From contig JAOAPT010000854.1 in the NCBI GenBank assembly GCA_025463045.1, positions 1 to 32,998 of the forward strand: a stretch of 32,998 nucleotides of DNA, in the 5' to 3' direction. Positions 10,231 to 18,061 of the stretch are shown piece by piece. The translations under genes were made by a program, and so were the position numbers. The notes under the pieces are model-generated. The model saw only the letters and a program-made list of their open reading frames with translations. It was not told where the DNA came from and made no database searches. The first letter of the stretch is position 1. Each line of letters starts with the position of its first letter. This stretch comes from Candidatus Solibacter sp. (lineage in GTDB: Bacteria; Acidobacteriota; Terriglobia; Bryobacterales; Bryobacteraceae).

Positions 10231-10255
10231 TAATGTTTACTAAGTTAATGTTTAC
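10231..10255. repeat. direct repeat of TAATGTTTAC
   Basis: Exact 10-bp copies lie at 10231-10240 and 10246-10255, 15 bp apart start to start. A further TTTAC core is at 10262-10266. Spaced direct repeats in a divergent promoter region may be regulator-binding sites; the repeated low-complexity sequence could also be chance in AT-rich DNA. Confidence 0.45.
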
Positions 10256-10349
10256 AAAGGCTTTACATCTTTGCCCGGTTGGTGGGGCAGGATGCCGCGA
10301 AATACACCGAAAAATACACGATAATATACGGCTATTAACCTTCCTGGTG

Positions 10350-10440
10350 TATCCCTGAATTAGCCCTGGTACCCTGCTAGGGGATAAGCCTGGGGTTGGT
10401 TTGTAACGCGCAAACCAGGACCGTACGGGCGGGGTATGGT
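10350..10440 (+). ncRNA. candidate structured RNA before the PilZ gene
   Basis: Three stems occur in tandem. TATCCCT (10350-10356) pairs with AGGGGATA (10379-10386) with one bulged G. TGGTTTG (10397-10403) pairs perfectly with CAAACCA (10411-10417) around a 7-base loop. Two bases later ACCGTAC (10420-10426) pairs with GTATGGT (10434-10440), one G-T pair, again with a 7-base loop. It matches no riboswitch class I recognise; the c-di-GMP (GEMM) consensus was looked for because of the PilZ neighbour and is not present. The stems could instead be protein-binding inverted repeats in DNA. Confidence 0.3.
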
Positions 10441-10477
10441 CGCTTGCTAACCTTGGGAAGTATAAGGATATGACCTA

Positions 10478-10506
10478 TTTACGATATTGATGCAGGTGCG
10501 TATAGA
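10478..10506 (+). promoter_or_regulatory. candidate promoter for the PilZ gene
   Basis: TTTACG (10478-10483) and TATAGA (10501-10506) are separated by exactly 17 bases, each matching consensus at four of six positions. The start would be near 10513, about 26 bases before the ATG at 10539. Confidence 0.35.
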
Positions 10507-10538
10507 GAGCTAAATTCGGCAGTGTCGAAGCCACGGAA

Positions 10539-10925
10539 ATGAGAAACATTAATCGGCGCGAGAGTCCGCGAATTGAAATCAAGCTTCGGTGCCACGTCAC
10601 CTCACCTGCGCTCTGGATGAAAAGCGCTATGTATACGGAAAATATAAGCCGTAGCGGAATTCTCGTGGCGTGGAAGGGCGCGGAAGCTACCCTGCCAATA
10701 CCGGCAATGGGCCAAATCATTACGGTAGAGATAGAATTACCCGCGCATCACGGCTTCGGTCAGAAATGTATTCACTGCCAGGGAACGGTGATGCGAATGA
10801 CCAATTCCGAGCAGGGTTTTCCATTGATCGCGCTGCGCGTGAATTATATGGATTTCCGGTCGTTTCATGACCGGATTCGCGCATTTGAAGCGATGCAACC
10901 GGTCGCCAGTTCCTGGATGGCATAA
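10539..10925 (+). CDS. PilZ domain protein (c-di-GMP receptor)
   Basis: A single-domain 128-residue protein with both PilZ ligand motifs: R6-R7-x3-R11 (N-R-R-E-S-P-R) and N35-x-S37-x2-G40 (E-N-I-S-R-S-G). PilZ domains bind cyclic di-GMP and change the activity of a partner, often in pilus, polysaccharide or motility systems. It carries no membrane segment, so it should act in the cytoplasm. The start has only a weak ribosome site (CGGAA). It lies 11 bases before the membrane-protein gene that leads into the Tad pilus locus, which suggests a c-di-GMP input on adhesion; this link is inferred from order only. Confidence 0.88.
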   Translation: MRNINRRESPRIEIKLRCHVTSPALWMKSAMYTENISRSGILVAWKGAEATLPIPAMGQIITVEIELPAHHGFGQKCIHCQGTVMRMTNSEQGFPLIALRVNYMDFRSFHDRIRAFEAMQPVASSWMA

Positions 10926-10936
10926 GTAATAAAAAC

Positions 10937-12607
10937 ATGGAAGCGCGTCCCCATTTCGCGGTCAAGCTGTTACCGTCGTTGGCCGACTTCGCCTTCCTCA
11001 TGCCCATCGTCTTTCTATTCGGACGCATGGATGGAGTGAAGACGCTGCTCAGCGACTGCGATACCGGCTGGCACATTCGCACCGGCGAGTGGATCATCGC
11101 TAACGGCTGGGTTCCGACGCGCGACATGTTCTCATTTTCCAAGCCCGGCGCTCCCTGGTACGCGTGGGAATGGCTGAGCGACGTTCTCTTCGCGAAGCTC
11201 AACGCGCTTGCCGGCCTGCAGGCCGTGGTGATGTTTACCATCCTGCTGCTCTCGATCACTTTTGCCGGACTCTTCCTGCTGGTTCGCCGCAAGTCCAACC
11301 CGATCGTCGCGATCGCGGTGACGATGCTGGCGGCAGCGGCGTCCTCGATTCACTGGCTGGCGCGCCCGCATCTGTTCACGCTGTTCTTTCTGGTCCTCTT
11401 TTATGCCGCGCTCGAGCAGGTTCGCGAAGGGCGCTCGCGAGTTTGGGGCGTGCCGGTGCTGGCCGCGCTTCCCGCGATCACGGTTCTGTGGACGAACCTC
11501 CACGGCGGTTTCTTCGTCGGCGCGCTGATGATCATGGCGTACGGCGGCGGTGAACTTCTGGCGGGGCTCTTCTCCGCATCGTCCGAAGGTCCCCGGCCGG
11601 CCCTGCTGCGGGCGCGTCCATATTTCCTGAGCGCCCTGGCCTGCGTGGCCGCGAGCCTGATCAACCCGTACACGTACCACCTGCACGTACACATGGCACA
11701 GTATCTCCGCGATCCCTGGAATTCGCAGCACATCATGGAATTCCTATCGCCCAGTTTTCATCACCCCACCGCCATCTTCTTCGAGGTCATGCTGGTCATG
11801 GCCGTTGTCGCCTCCGTGTGGAACGTGAGCCGCGGCAACTTCACCGAGTCCCTGCTGATGCTGGTGTGGGCGCATGGCGGCCTGCTGGCGGCGCGTAATA
11901 TTCCCATCTTCATGATCGCCGCTGCTCCTCCCGTGGCTGCCTGTATCCAGCAATGGCTGCTCCGCCTGCCCGAGTCGAGCGTCGCCAGCTGGCTGCGTTC
12001 GTCCGCCGACCGCTTCAACCGTGTGGCGGAAGAGACCGGACAAACCGATTCCCTGGCACGACTACACCTGGTGAGCGCGCTCGGCCTGGCGCTGGTGGCC
12101 GCGGTGATTTTCGCGCCGCATCCGCCAAAGAAATTCCGCGCGGAGTTCGACCCGAAGAGCTATCCCGCCGCCGCGCTCGCTACGCTGCGCAGCGACCCTT
12201 CGGCGCGCGTCTTCACTCACGATGAGTGGGGCGACTATCTGATTTACAGCCTCTCGAAGACTCACAAGGTTTTCGTCGATGGCCGTAGCGATTTCTACGG
12301 CGACGACTTCGAGGAAAAATACGTGGACGTCCTGAACGTGAAGTACGGCTGGCAGAAGACGCTGGCCAAGTTCGGAGTCGACACCATTCTTATGCCCCCG
12401 AGCGCGCCGCTAACCGGCGCGCTCAAAGAGTCCAGCAACTGGCGCGTGGTTTACGACGACGGCGTCTCGCTGGTATTCCGGTCGCAGTCTAAGACCGTGG
12501 GCACACAGGTTTCCGTTGCCACTGGTGGCGGAGAAGGCCGTGATCGCAAGGTCACGAAAACTGAGGCAAGTGATCACGCGATCACAGAAACCAAACCCAA
12601 AACTTAG
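10937..12607 (+). CDS. polytopic membrane protein, GT-C-like
   Basis: This 556-residue protein has about ten hydrophobic segments followed by a soluble C-terminal part of about 160 residues. Near residue 38 it reads D-C-D-T-G-W-H-I-R-T-G-E-W-I, then W-Y-A-W-E-W-L-S-D, a pattern seen in uncharacterised acidobacterial membrane proteins with a GT-C-like layout; the soluble tail has V-D-G-R-S-D-F-Y-G. The acidic D-x-D in the first loop would suit a lipid-linked sugar transferase, but the activity is unproven. Its ATG follows PilZ by 11 bases with no clear Shine-Dalgarno. The last 25 codons contain two 16-bp palindromes, so this end of the gene also acts as upstream DNA for flp. Confidence 0.6.
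   Translation: MEARPHFAVKLLPSLADFAFLMPIVFLFGRMDGVKTLLSDCDTGWHIRTGEWIIANGWVPTRDMFSFSKPGAPWYAWEWLSDVLFAKLNALAGLQAVVMFTILLLSITFAGLFLLVRRKSNPIVAIAVTMLAAAASSIHWLARPHLFTLFFLVLFYAALEQVREGRSRVWGVPVLAALPAITVLWTNLHGGFFVGALMIMAYGGGELLAGLFSASSEGPRPALLRARPYFLSALACVAASLINPYTYHLHVHMAQYLRDPWNSQHIMEFLSPSFHHPTAIFFEVMLVMAVVASVWNVSRGNFTESLLMLVWAHGGLLAARNIPIFMIAAAPPVAACIQQWLLRLPESSVASWLRSSADRFNRVAEETGQTDSLARLHLVSALGLALVAAVIFAPHPPKKFRAEFDPKSYPAAALATLRSDPSARVFTHDEWGDYLIYSLSKTHKVFVDGRSDFYGDDFEEKYVDVLNVKYGWQKTLAKFGVDTILMPPSAPLTGALKESSNWRVVYDDGVSLVFRSQSKTVGTQVSVATGGGEGRDRKVTKTEASDHAITETKPKT
12540..12585. promoter_or_regulatory. tandem GTGA-N8-TCAC palindromes upstream of flp
   Basis: Two 16-bp inverted repeats share the form GTGA-N8-TCAC: GTGATCGCAAGGTCAC at 12540-12555 and GTGATCACGCGATCAC at 12570-12585. 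Their centres are 30 bp apart, close to three helical turns, so both would face the same side of the DNA. The second ends 32 bases before the flp ATG. The 8-base spacer differs from the 6-base spacer of CRP sites. They lie inside the 3' end of the upstream gene and may be operators for the pilin promoter. Confidence 0.45.
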
Positions 12608-12617
12608 GAGCGACACA

Positions 12618-12797
12618 ATGACGTTTTTGCGCAATCTCTGGAATGAAGAACAGGGCCAGGATCTTATCGAGTACACCCTGCTGATGGCGTTCGTGGCGTT
12701 GGCTTCGGCGGCCCTTTTCTTGGGCGCCGGCGGCAGCATCAAGGGCATCTGGTCGACCACCAACTCCCAGCTCGCTGCAGCGAATTCCGCGAGCTAG
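12618..12797 (+). CDS. flp: Flp/Fap-family type IVc pilin
   Basis: The ATG at 12618 has a TAGGAG Shine-Dalgarno seven bases upstream; in-frame starts further upstream lie within the previous gene and are rejected. The 59-residue product has a short basic/acidic leader (M-T-F-L-R-N-L-W-N-E-E-Q-G), a probable prepilin cleavage site after G13, then Q-D-L-I-E-Y-T-L-L with the conserved E-Y pair at +5/+6, and a membrane-spanning hydrophobic core. This is the usual form of Flp pilin, the subunit of Tad pili used for surface adhesion. The prepilin peptidase (TadV/CpaA) is not in the window. It is followed by a strong hairpin and then cpaB. Confidence 0.93.
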   Translation: MTFLRNLWNEEQGQDLIEYTLLMAFVALASAALFLGAGGSIKGIWSTTNSQLAAANSAS

Positions 12798-12807
12798 TGA
12801 ACCCTAC

Positions 12808-12851
12808 GAGGGCATGCCGAACTTCTTCGCGGTCGTTACCGGCATGCCCTC
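12808..12851 (+). promoter_or_regulatory. perfect 12-bp hairpin between flp and cpaB
   Basis: GAGGGCATGCCG (12808-12819) and its exact complement (12840-12851) flank a 20-base loop, starting ten bases after the flp stop. No T-run follows, so it is not a standard terminator. A partial terminator or 3'-end stabiliser would let flp mRNA accumulate far above the assembly genes. The rest of the 216-base gap to cpaB shows only a short CCGGCGCCGG palindrome at 12974-12983. Confidence 0.65.
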
Positions 12852-13013
12852 CCAAGGGCCATTTGTTGTAAGCGGCCCAAACCGCAGCGCGTGAAGCAAG
12901 GCCGATAGAGTCGGAGGACGCGTTGCGGCAAAGTCGCGATTTAGAAACGGCCGCGGTAGATCGTTCCCGGCAACCGGCGCCGGTGGTGTAAGTCGGACGG
13001 AACGGGGCACCAG

Positions 13014-13919
13014 ATGAATAAAAGATTTGTTGGGGTTTTAACATTCGCATTTCTCGTCGCGGCAGGCGCCAGCCTGGTGCTGTATCGCGTCCTGATCAAT
13101 CGGGGACCCGACACAAAGGCGCAGACCAAGATGGTTCAGGTCGCGCTGGCGACGCGTAACCTCGAGGTCGGCAGCGTGCTCAAGGCGGACGACGTAGCGT
13201 TGTCGGAATGGCCGGGCGCAGTACCCATCGGCGCAACTGTCGAGGTGAAGGACGTTCTGGGCCGCGGTGTCACCACCGCGATCTACGCGAAGGAGCCGAT
13301 CATCGAATCGCGCCTCGCGCCCAAGGGCGCCGGCGGCGGACTGGCTGCGATGATCCCATCCGGAATGCGCGCCGTCGCGGTCCGAGTCAACGAGGTAGTC
13401 GGCGTCGCCGGCTTCGTCGTACCGGGCATGCACGTGGACATTCTGATTTCCGGCAACACTCCCGGAGGCGATGGCAACCTCGGCACGCTGACTAAGACAC
13501 TGTTGCAGAACATCGAAGTGCTTTCGGCCGGACAAGATTTCAAGAAGGACAACGAGGGCAAGCCGATCACGGTGCAGGTGGTCAACCTGCTGGTCACGCC
13601 CGAACAGGCAGAGCAACTCAGCCTGGCGTCGAACCAGACGACGATTCAGTTGATTCTTCGCAATCCCCTCGATCACGAAATATCCAAGACCACGGGTACG
13701 GCGCTGCGCAATCTGTTTACCGGCGGCCGGCCTCAACTCACCGATCGTGCGTCTTCGTCCGAAACCCCGCGTCCGCGCCCCGTGCAGCGGCCGGTTCCGG
13801 TTCGCGAAGTCGTGGTGGCGCCGCCGCCTCCGCCTAAGGAAGTGCCTTTCACCATGGAGATTATCTCCGGAAACAACAAGAGCGAGAAGAAATTCAACGG
13901 CTCTAAGGAGGGCAAGTAA
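13014..13919 (+). CDS. cpaB: Flp pilus assembly protein CpaB/RcpC
   Basis: A 301-residue protein with an N-terminal membrane anchor (about residues 5-25), then a SAF domain (A-T-R-N-L-E-V-G-S-V-L-K-A-D-D-V near residue 46, with the E-P-I-I-E-S-R-L segment following). The RcpC region comes next (M-R-A-V-A-V-R-V-N-E-V-V-G-V-A-G-F-V-V-P-G-M-H-V-D-I-L near 118-144). A proline/arginine-rich tail follows. CpaB sits in the periplasm and works with the CpaC secretin as the pilus passes the outer membrane. The ATG follows a GGAACGGGGC stretch. The stop is immediately followed by the cpaC start, and the cpaC Shine-Dalgarno (AAGGAGG) lies inside the cpaB 3' end. Confidence 0.93.
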   Translation: MNKRFVGVLTFAFLVAAGASLVLYRVLINRGPDTKAQTKMVQVALATRNLEVGSVLKADDVALSEWPGAVPIGATVEVKDVLGRGVTTAIYAKEPIIESRLAPKGAGGGLAAMIPSGMRAVAVRVNEVVGVAGFVVPGMHVDILISGNTPGGDGNLGTLTKTLLQNIEVLSAGQDFKKDNEGKPITVQVVNLLVTPEQAEQLSLASNQTTIQLILRNPLDHEISKTTGTALRNLFTGGRPQLTDRASSSETPRPRPVQRPVPVREVVVAPPPPPKEVPFTMEIISGNNKSEKKFNGSKEGK

Positions 13920-15506
13920 GTGTACCGGCTTCGCCTAGCAGCCATACCCGCCGCAGCTCTTTTGCTGTGGATTCCGGCCCGTTCCGTCGGCGAGCAGACG
14001 GCAGCGCCCCCACAGGATCCGGCACCCGCCGCCGTGCGCACCGAATCAGACCCGGCGGCCGCGAGCGCTCCGCAGGATGCGGCGCCCGGCGCCGGCAAAC
14101 TTACCGTAACGGTCGGTAAGAGCCTGATCATCGACAGTCCGATGAACATTCAGCGGATCTCGGTCGCCAACGGCGACCTGGTCGAAGCGGTCGCGATCAA
14201 TCCAAAGGAAGTCCTGATCAACGGAAAAGCTCCCGGTGAAACGTCCCTCATCGTGTGGCAGCAGGGTGGCAACCGCATTCTGTACGATCTGACGGTACGG
14301 GTCAGCCCCGCGCGTCTCGACATCGTGCGGCAGCAGCTCGCCCGTGACTTTCCGGACGACGAAATCAACGTCACGTACGACAACGAAATGGCGTTCGTGC
14401 GCGGCCGTGTGAAAGATCTCAACGCGAGCGATCGCGTTATGTCGATCGCGAGCAGCCTCGGCAAGGTGATCAACCTACTGCGCGTGGATGTTCCGCCGGT
14501 AGAAACGCAGATTCTGCTGCGCGTGCGGTTCGCGAATGTCGATCGCGGCGTCAGCCAGGATCTCGGCCTGGGGCTCGCCACGGGAGCGTTCAACCAGTCC
14601 ACGTCGATCAGCACCGGGCAGTTCTCTCCGCCCGCGGTTTCGACCGGTGGGACTGTGACTCTCTCGGACGCGCTCAACATCCTGCTGTTCCGCAAGGACA
14701 TCAACCTGGGCGTAACCATCAAGGCGCTGGAAAGCAAGCGCATGCTGGAGACTCTGGCCGAACCGAACGTGATGGCGATCAATGGAAAGCCGGCCAGCTT
14801 CATCGCGGGCGGCGAATTCCCGGTGCCGATGGTTCAGGGCGGCGGTGCGGTAGGCGCGGTCAGCATCTCGTTCCGCGAATTCGGTATCCGGATCAACTTC
14901 CTCCCGAAGGTCACGCCGCGGGGAACGATTCAGCTCCAGGTGGCGCCGGAAGTCAGCTCGCTCGACTACTCCAATGCGGTCACCTTCCAGGGCTACACGA
15001 TCCCGGCGCTGTCGACCCGGCGCATCCAGACCGAAGTGGAACTGGAATCCGGACAGAGCTTCGTGATCGCCGGATTGCTCGACAACCGGACGACGGAGAC
15101 GCTGAACAAGATCCCAGGCCTCGCAAACATTCCGCTGTTGGGCAAACTGTTTCAGAGCCGCGCAATCTCGAAGAACAATTCGGAGCTGATGGTGATCGTG
15201 ACGCCGGAAATCGTGCGCCCGATCCCCGCCGGACAGCCGATCCCGAGCTTGAATATGCCGGTGCCGTTCATGACCAAGAACACCGAAACCGAATTCCGCA
15301 CACCCGGAATCGACAAGACCGGGCCCGTGCCGGTGAAGCCCACGCAGGAAACGATGCCGGTGGAACTGCTGCAGCAGCAGCGCAAGGAAGGCCAGGCCGC
15401 GCCGCTTCCGATTCAGACTCTGCAATTGGTGGCGCCGACGCAGCCGCCGCCCCCTTCGTTGAATCCCGGACTTACGCCGGGAAACACCGGAGGAACAGGC
15501 AAATAG
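13920..15506 (+). CDS. cpaC: type II/IV secretin CpaC/RcpA
   Basis: The GTG at 13920 directly follows the cpaB stop and has AAGGAGG eight bases upstream. The 528-residue protein has a signal peptide, an A/P/Q-rich linker, and a pilus-assembly N-terminal domain (about 60-140: L-T-V-T-V-G-K-S-L-I-I-D). A BON-like stretch comes next, then the secretin core (about 195-435) with the V-x-F-x-E-F-G-I-R-I-N-F-L-P segment and I-P-G-L-A-N-I-P-L-L-G-K-L-F, the hallmark of secretins. A proline-rich tail of about 80 residues follows. It should form the outer-membrane channel for the Flp pilus. Confidence 0.95.
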   Translation: MYRLRLAAIPAAALLLWIPARSVGEQTAAPPQDPAPAAVRTESDPAAASAPQDAAPGAGKLTVTVGKSLIIDSPMNIQRISVANGDLVEAVAINPKEVLINGKAPGETSLIVWQQGGNRILYDLTVRVSPARLDIVRQQLARDFPDDEINVTYDNEMAFVRGRVKDLNASDRVMSIASSLGKVINLLRVDVPPVETQILLRVRFANVDRGVSQDLGLGLATGAFNQSTSISTGQFSPPAVSTGGTVTLSDALNILLFRKDINLGVTIKALESKRMLETLAEPNVMAINGKPASFIAGGEFPVPMVQGGGAVGAVSISFREFGIRINFLPKVTPRGTIQLQVAPEVSSLDYSNAVTFQGYTIPALSTRRIQTEVELESGQSFVIAGLLDNRTTETLNKIPGLANIPLLGKLFQSRAISKNNSELMVIVTPEIVRPIPAGQPIPSLNMPVPFMTKNTETEFRTPGIDKTGPVPVKPTQETMPVELLQQQRKEGQAAPLPIQTLQLVAPTQPPPPSLNPGLTPGNTGGTGK

Positions 15507-15521
15507 CCTGGAGACCCCCTC

Positions 15522-16688
15522 ATGTATCCGTTGACCATTGGGCTGGCGATCGAAAACCGGGAGCTTTGGGATCAGGCGCAGGCGACGCTTGGCGAACTTC
15601 CCTTCCGCATTATTGTGGAGCACCAGGATATCGGCGACGTCAGCAACTTCCTGGACCGGCTGGAGAGGATGCGACCGGACGTCGTTCTGGTCGACATCAG
15701 CAACTGGAGAGAGCCGCTCGAGGGACTGGTGGCGTCGATCAAGGCCGCTGCCGGCGACCCGATGATCATCGCGCTCAATACGACGGCGGATGCGGACGCG
15801 ATCTTGTCCTCGCTGCGCGCCGGAATCAACGAATACCTTTATCCTCCGTTGCAGGATTCGCTGCGGCGTTCGCTGGAACGGCGCAGTCTGGAACGAAGCC
15901 GGCGGCGCGAAGGCGCTAAGGGAAACGGCAAGTCGCTCGGGTTTCTCTCGGCGAAAGGCGGCTGCGGTTCCACGACCCTGGTCTGCCATGTCGCCGCCGA
16001 ACTCGGCCGTTTGAATCAGCGGGTGCTGCTGGCGGATCTCGATCTCGACGCAGGCATGGTCGCGTTCATCACGAAGACGAAGTCCGTCTACTCGATTCTG
16101 GACGCGGTCAACAACCTGCACCGCCTCGACATTCACTACTGGCGCGCGCTGGTGTCGAACGGCATTCCGGGAGTGGAGATCGTCTCTTCGCCGGTCGCCC
16201 TCGCCACCAAGCAACAACCTAAGGACGACCAGATACGGCAGGTGATTTCATTCGCGCGGCCGCACTACGACTGGACGCTGGTCGATCTCGGCCGGAGCCT
16301 CAGCCGCCTGGGCATGGCGGCGCTCGAAGAAATCGACGAAGCCTGCCTGGTGACGACGCTGGAAGTGCCGGCGCTCCACCAGTCCAAGCAGATCATTCAG
16401 ACCCTCATCGATAGCGGTTACGGCAAGCATCGCATCAAGCTGATTCTCAACCGCGCGCCCAAACGGCTCGACATTACGCCCGGCGAACTCGAAAAGATGC
16501 TCGGCACGGCCATCTTCGCGATGGTGCCCAACGATTATCCCGAGTTGTACGAAACATACGCGGAAGGCCGCATGTTGAACCGCACCTCGGAACTGGGAAA
16601 GCAGATTGCCAAGCTCGCCGTGAAGTTGGCGAATCTTGAAGAAGAAAAAGCCGTGAACGGCAAGAAACGCTTCGCACTTTTCGGATAA
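15522..16688 (+). CDS. cpaE: pilus assembly ATPase-like protein CpaE/TadZ
   Basis: A 388-residue protein with an atypical receiver-like domain (residues 1-115; D-V-V-L-V-D-I-S-N near 53) joined to a MinD/ParA-type domain. The deviant Walker A is K145-G-G-C-G-S-T-T, followed by L-L-A-D-L-D-L-D near 172. In TadZ proteins this domain localises the Tad machine, often to a cell pole. The sequence Y-D-W-T-L-V-D-L-G-R near 249 occupies the place of a Walker B. The gene sits 15 bases after cpaC with GGAG before the ATG, and leads into cpaF after 14 bases. Confidence 0.92.
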   Translation: MYPLTIGLAIENRELWDQAQATLGELPFRIIVEHQDIGDVSNFLDRLERMRPDVVLVDISNWREPLEGLVASIKAAAGDPMIIALNTTADADAILSSLRAGINEYLYPPLQDSLRRSLERRSLERSRRREGAKGNGKSLGFLSAKGGCGSTTLVCHVAAELGRLNQRVLLADLDLDAGMVAFITKTKSVYSILDAVNNLHRLDIHYWRALVSNGIPGVEIVSSPVALATKQQPKDDQIRQVISFARPHYDWTLVDLGRSLSRLGMAALEEIDEACLVTTLEVPALHQSKQIIQTLIDSGYGKHRIKLILNRAPKRLDITPGELEKMLGTAIFAMVPNDYPELYETYAEGRMLNRTSELGKQIAKLAVKLANLEEEKAVNGKKRFALFG

Positions 16689-16702
16689 GGGGTTAAACCA
16701 CG

Positions 16703-18061
16703 ATGGCGCCAGTATTAGATTCCGTACAACGAACCGACTCGCGGGAGACCGGCTGGGTAAACCGCCTGTTCACCCGTGAGGGCTCCACTCCCGAGTACCA
16801 GGAGCTGAAGTTCACGCTGCACCGCAAGCTGCTGGACCGGATCAACCTGGAGGCGCTCTCGTCGATGGCCGGGGAACGGGTGCGCGCCGAAATCCGCGCT
16901 GCCGTCGCCAAGCTTGTCGAGGAAGAGAAGACTCCCCTCAGCCTGGTAGAGAAAGACCGCGTCATCGAAGAAATTCTCGATGAGGTCTTTGGCCTTGGTC
17001 CGCTGGAGCCGCTGCTTCAAGATCCCACGGTGAGCGACATTCTGGTCACCACGCCGCATCTGGTCTACGTGGAAAAGGCGGGCAAACTTTATCGTACGCC
17101 GGTCGAATTCAAGGACGACGCGCACCTGTTGCGGATCATCGAAAAGATCGTGTCGCGCGTCGGACGCCGCGTCGACGAATCGTCGCCGCTGGTGGATGCG
17201 CGCCTGCCCGATGGCTCGCGCGTCAACGTGGCGATTCCGCCGGTCGCGGTGGATGGCCCGCTGCTCTCAATCCGCCGTTTCGGACGGCACGCGCTCAAGG
17301 GTGAGGATCTGGTCGCAAAACTGGCGATGACGGACGGCATGCTGGAACTGTTGAAAGGCTGCGTGAAGGCGCGGCTCAACATTCTGATCTGCGGCGGTAC
17401 CGGTTCCGGTAAGACGACGCTGCTGAATGCGCTCTCCTCTTATATTCCGGAAGACGAACGCATCGTGACGATTGAAGACGCGGCCGAACTTCGGCTGCAG
17501 CAGACCCACGTGGCCCGCATGGAAACCCGGCCGGCGAACGTGGAAGGTACGGGCGCCATTCACATCCGGCAGCTGGTAATCAATGCCCTCCGTATGCGTC
17601 CCGACCGCATCATCGTTGGCGAAGTCCGATCGGAAGAAGCGCTGGACATGTTGCAGGCGATGAACACGGGTCACGACGGATCGCTCACCACGATCCACGC
17701 GAATACGCCGCGCGATGGACTGGGCCGCTTGGAAGTGATGGTCGGCATGGCGAACGCGAACATGGGAATCCGTTCGGTGCGCGCGCAGATTTCGAGCGCG
17801 GTTAATCTCTTCGTGCAGACTTCGCGTTTCAGCGATGGCGTCCGCCGCATCACGCACATCACGGAAGTGGTCGGCATGGAGCAGGACATCATCACTCTGC
17901 AGGATATCTTCCTGTTCGAAAAGACCGGCATCACGGAGAGCGGCAAAGTCGTCGGCCGTTTCCGCGCCACCGGTATCCGTCCCAAGTTCTATGACCGCCT
18001 GAAACAGAGCGGCATCGTTCTGCCCACGCAGATGTTCCAAACGGTCGTGGAGATTAACTGA
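16703..18061 (+). CDS. cpaF: secretion ATPase CpaF/TadA
   Basis: The 452-residue ATPase of the VirB11/PilT class powers Flp pilus assembly at the inner membrane. Seen in order: an N-terminal alpha-helical region, Walker A G231-G-T-G-S-G-K-T, an Asp box (V-T-I-E-D-A-A-E-L near 256), the Walker-B region R-I-I-V-G-E-V-R near 303 and the His box [11 protein letters not shown] near 322-332. Upstream, [13 protein letters not shown] near 163 is typical of CpaF. All catalytic motifs are present and the length is normal. Its TGA shares a base with the tadB ATG (TGATG), so the two are coupled. Confidence 0.97.
   Translation: MAPVLDSVQRTDSRETGWVNRLFTREGSTPEYQELKFTLHRKLLDRINLEALSSMAGERVRAEIRAAVAKLVEEEKTPLSLVEKDRVIEEILDEVFGLGPLEPLLQDPTVSDILVTTPHLVYVEKAGKLYRTPVEFKDDAHLLRIIEKIVSRVGRRVDESSPLVDARLPDGSRVNVAIPPVAVDGPLLSIRRFGRHALKGEDLVAKLAMTDGMLELLKGCVKARLNILICGGTGSGKTTLLNALSSYIPEDERIVTIEDAAELRLQQTHVARMETRPANVEGTGAIHIRQLVINALRMRPDRIIVGEVRSEEALDMLQAMNTGHDGSLTTIHANTPRDGLGRLEVMVGMANANMGIRSVRAQISSAVNLFVQTSRFSDGVRRITHITEVVGMEQDIITLQDIFLFEKTGITESGKVVGRFRATGIRPKFYDRLKQSGIVLPTQMFQTVVEIN

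Larger units (their letters stand above)
10023..10538. other. AT-richer divergent intergenic region
   Basis: About 515 bases without a credible gene, clearly richer in A+T than the flanking coding DNA. It holds the leftward promoter at 10119-10147, direct repeats of TAATGTTTAC (10231-10255), a doublet of AATACAC (10301-10307 and 10313-10319), a run of hairpins at 10350-10440 and a candidate rightward promoter at 10478-10506. The density of signals suggests a regulatory hub between the response regulator and the PilZ gene. Confidence 0.6.

Noticed and set aside
10340-10538. c-di-GMP (GEMM) riboswitch upstream of the PilZ gene
   Set aside because: Stem-loops are present, but the conserved GCAAAGCC-type core and tetraloop-receptor arrangement were not seen.
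12540-12585. CRP or FNR binding sites before flp
   Set aside because: CRP sites have GTGA and TCAC six bases apart and FNR sites have GAT and ATC four bases apart; here the spacers are eight and six bases, so another regulator is more likely.
14475-16217. 580-codon open frame on the - strand across cpaC and cpaE
   Set aside because: It is antisense to two well-supported tad genes, is rich in R, H, D and Q, lacks domains, and is the expected by-product of GC-rich third codon positions.
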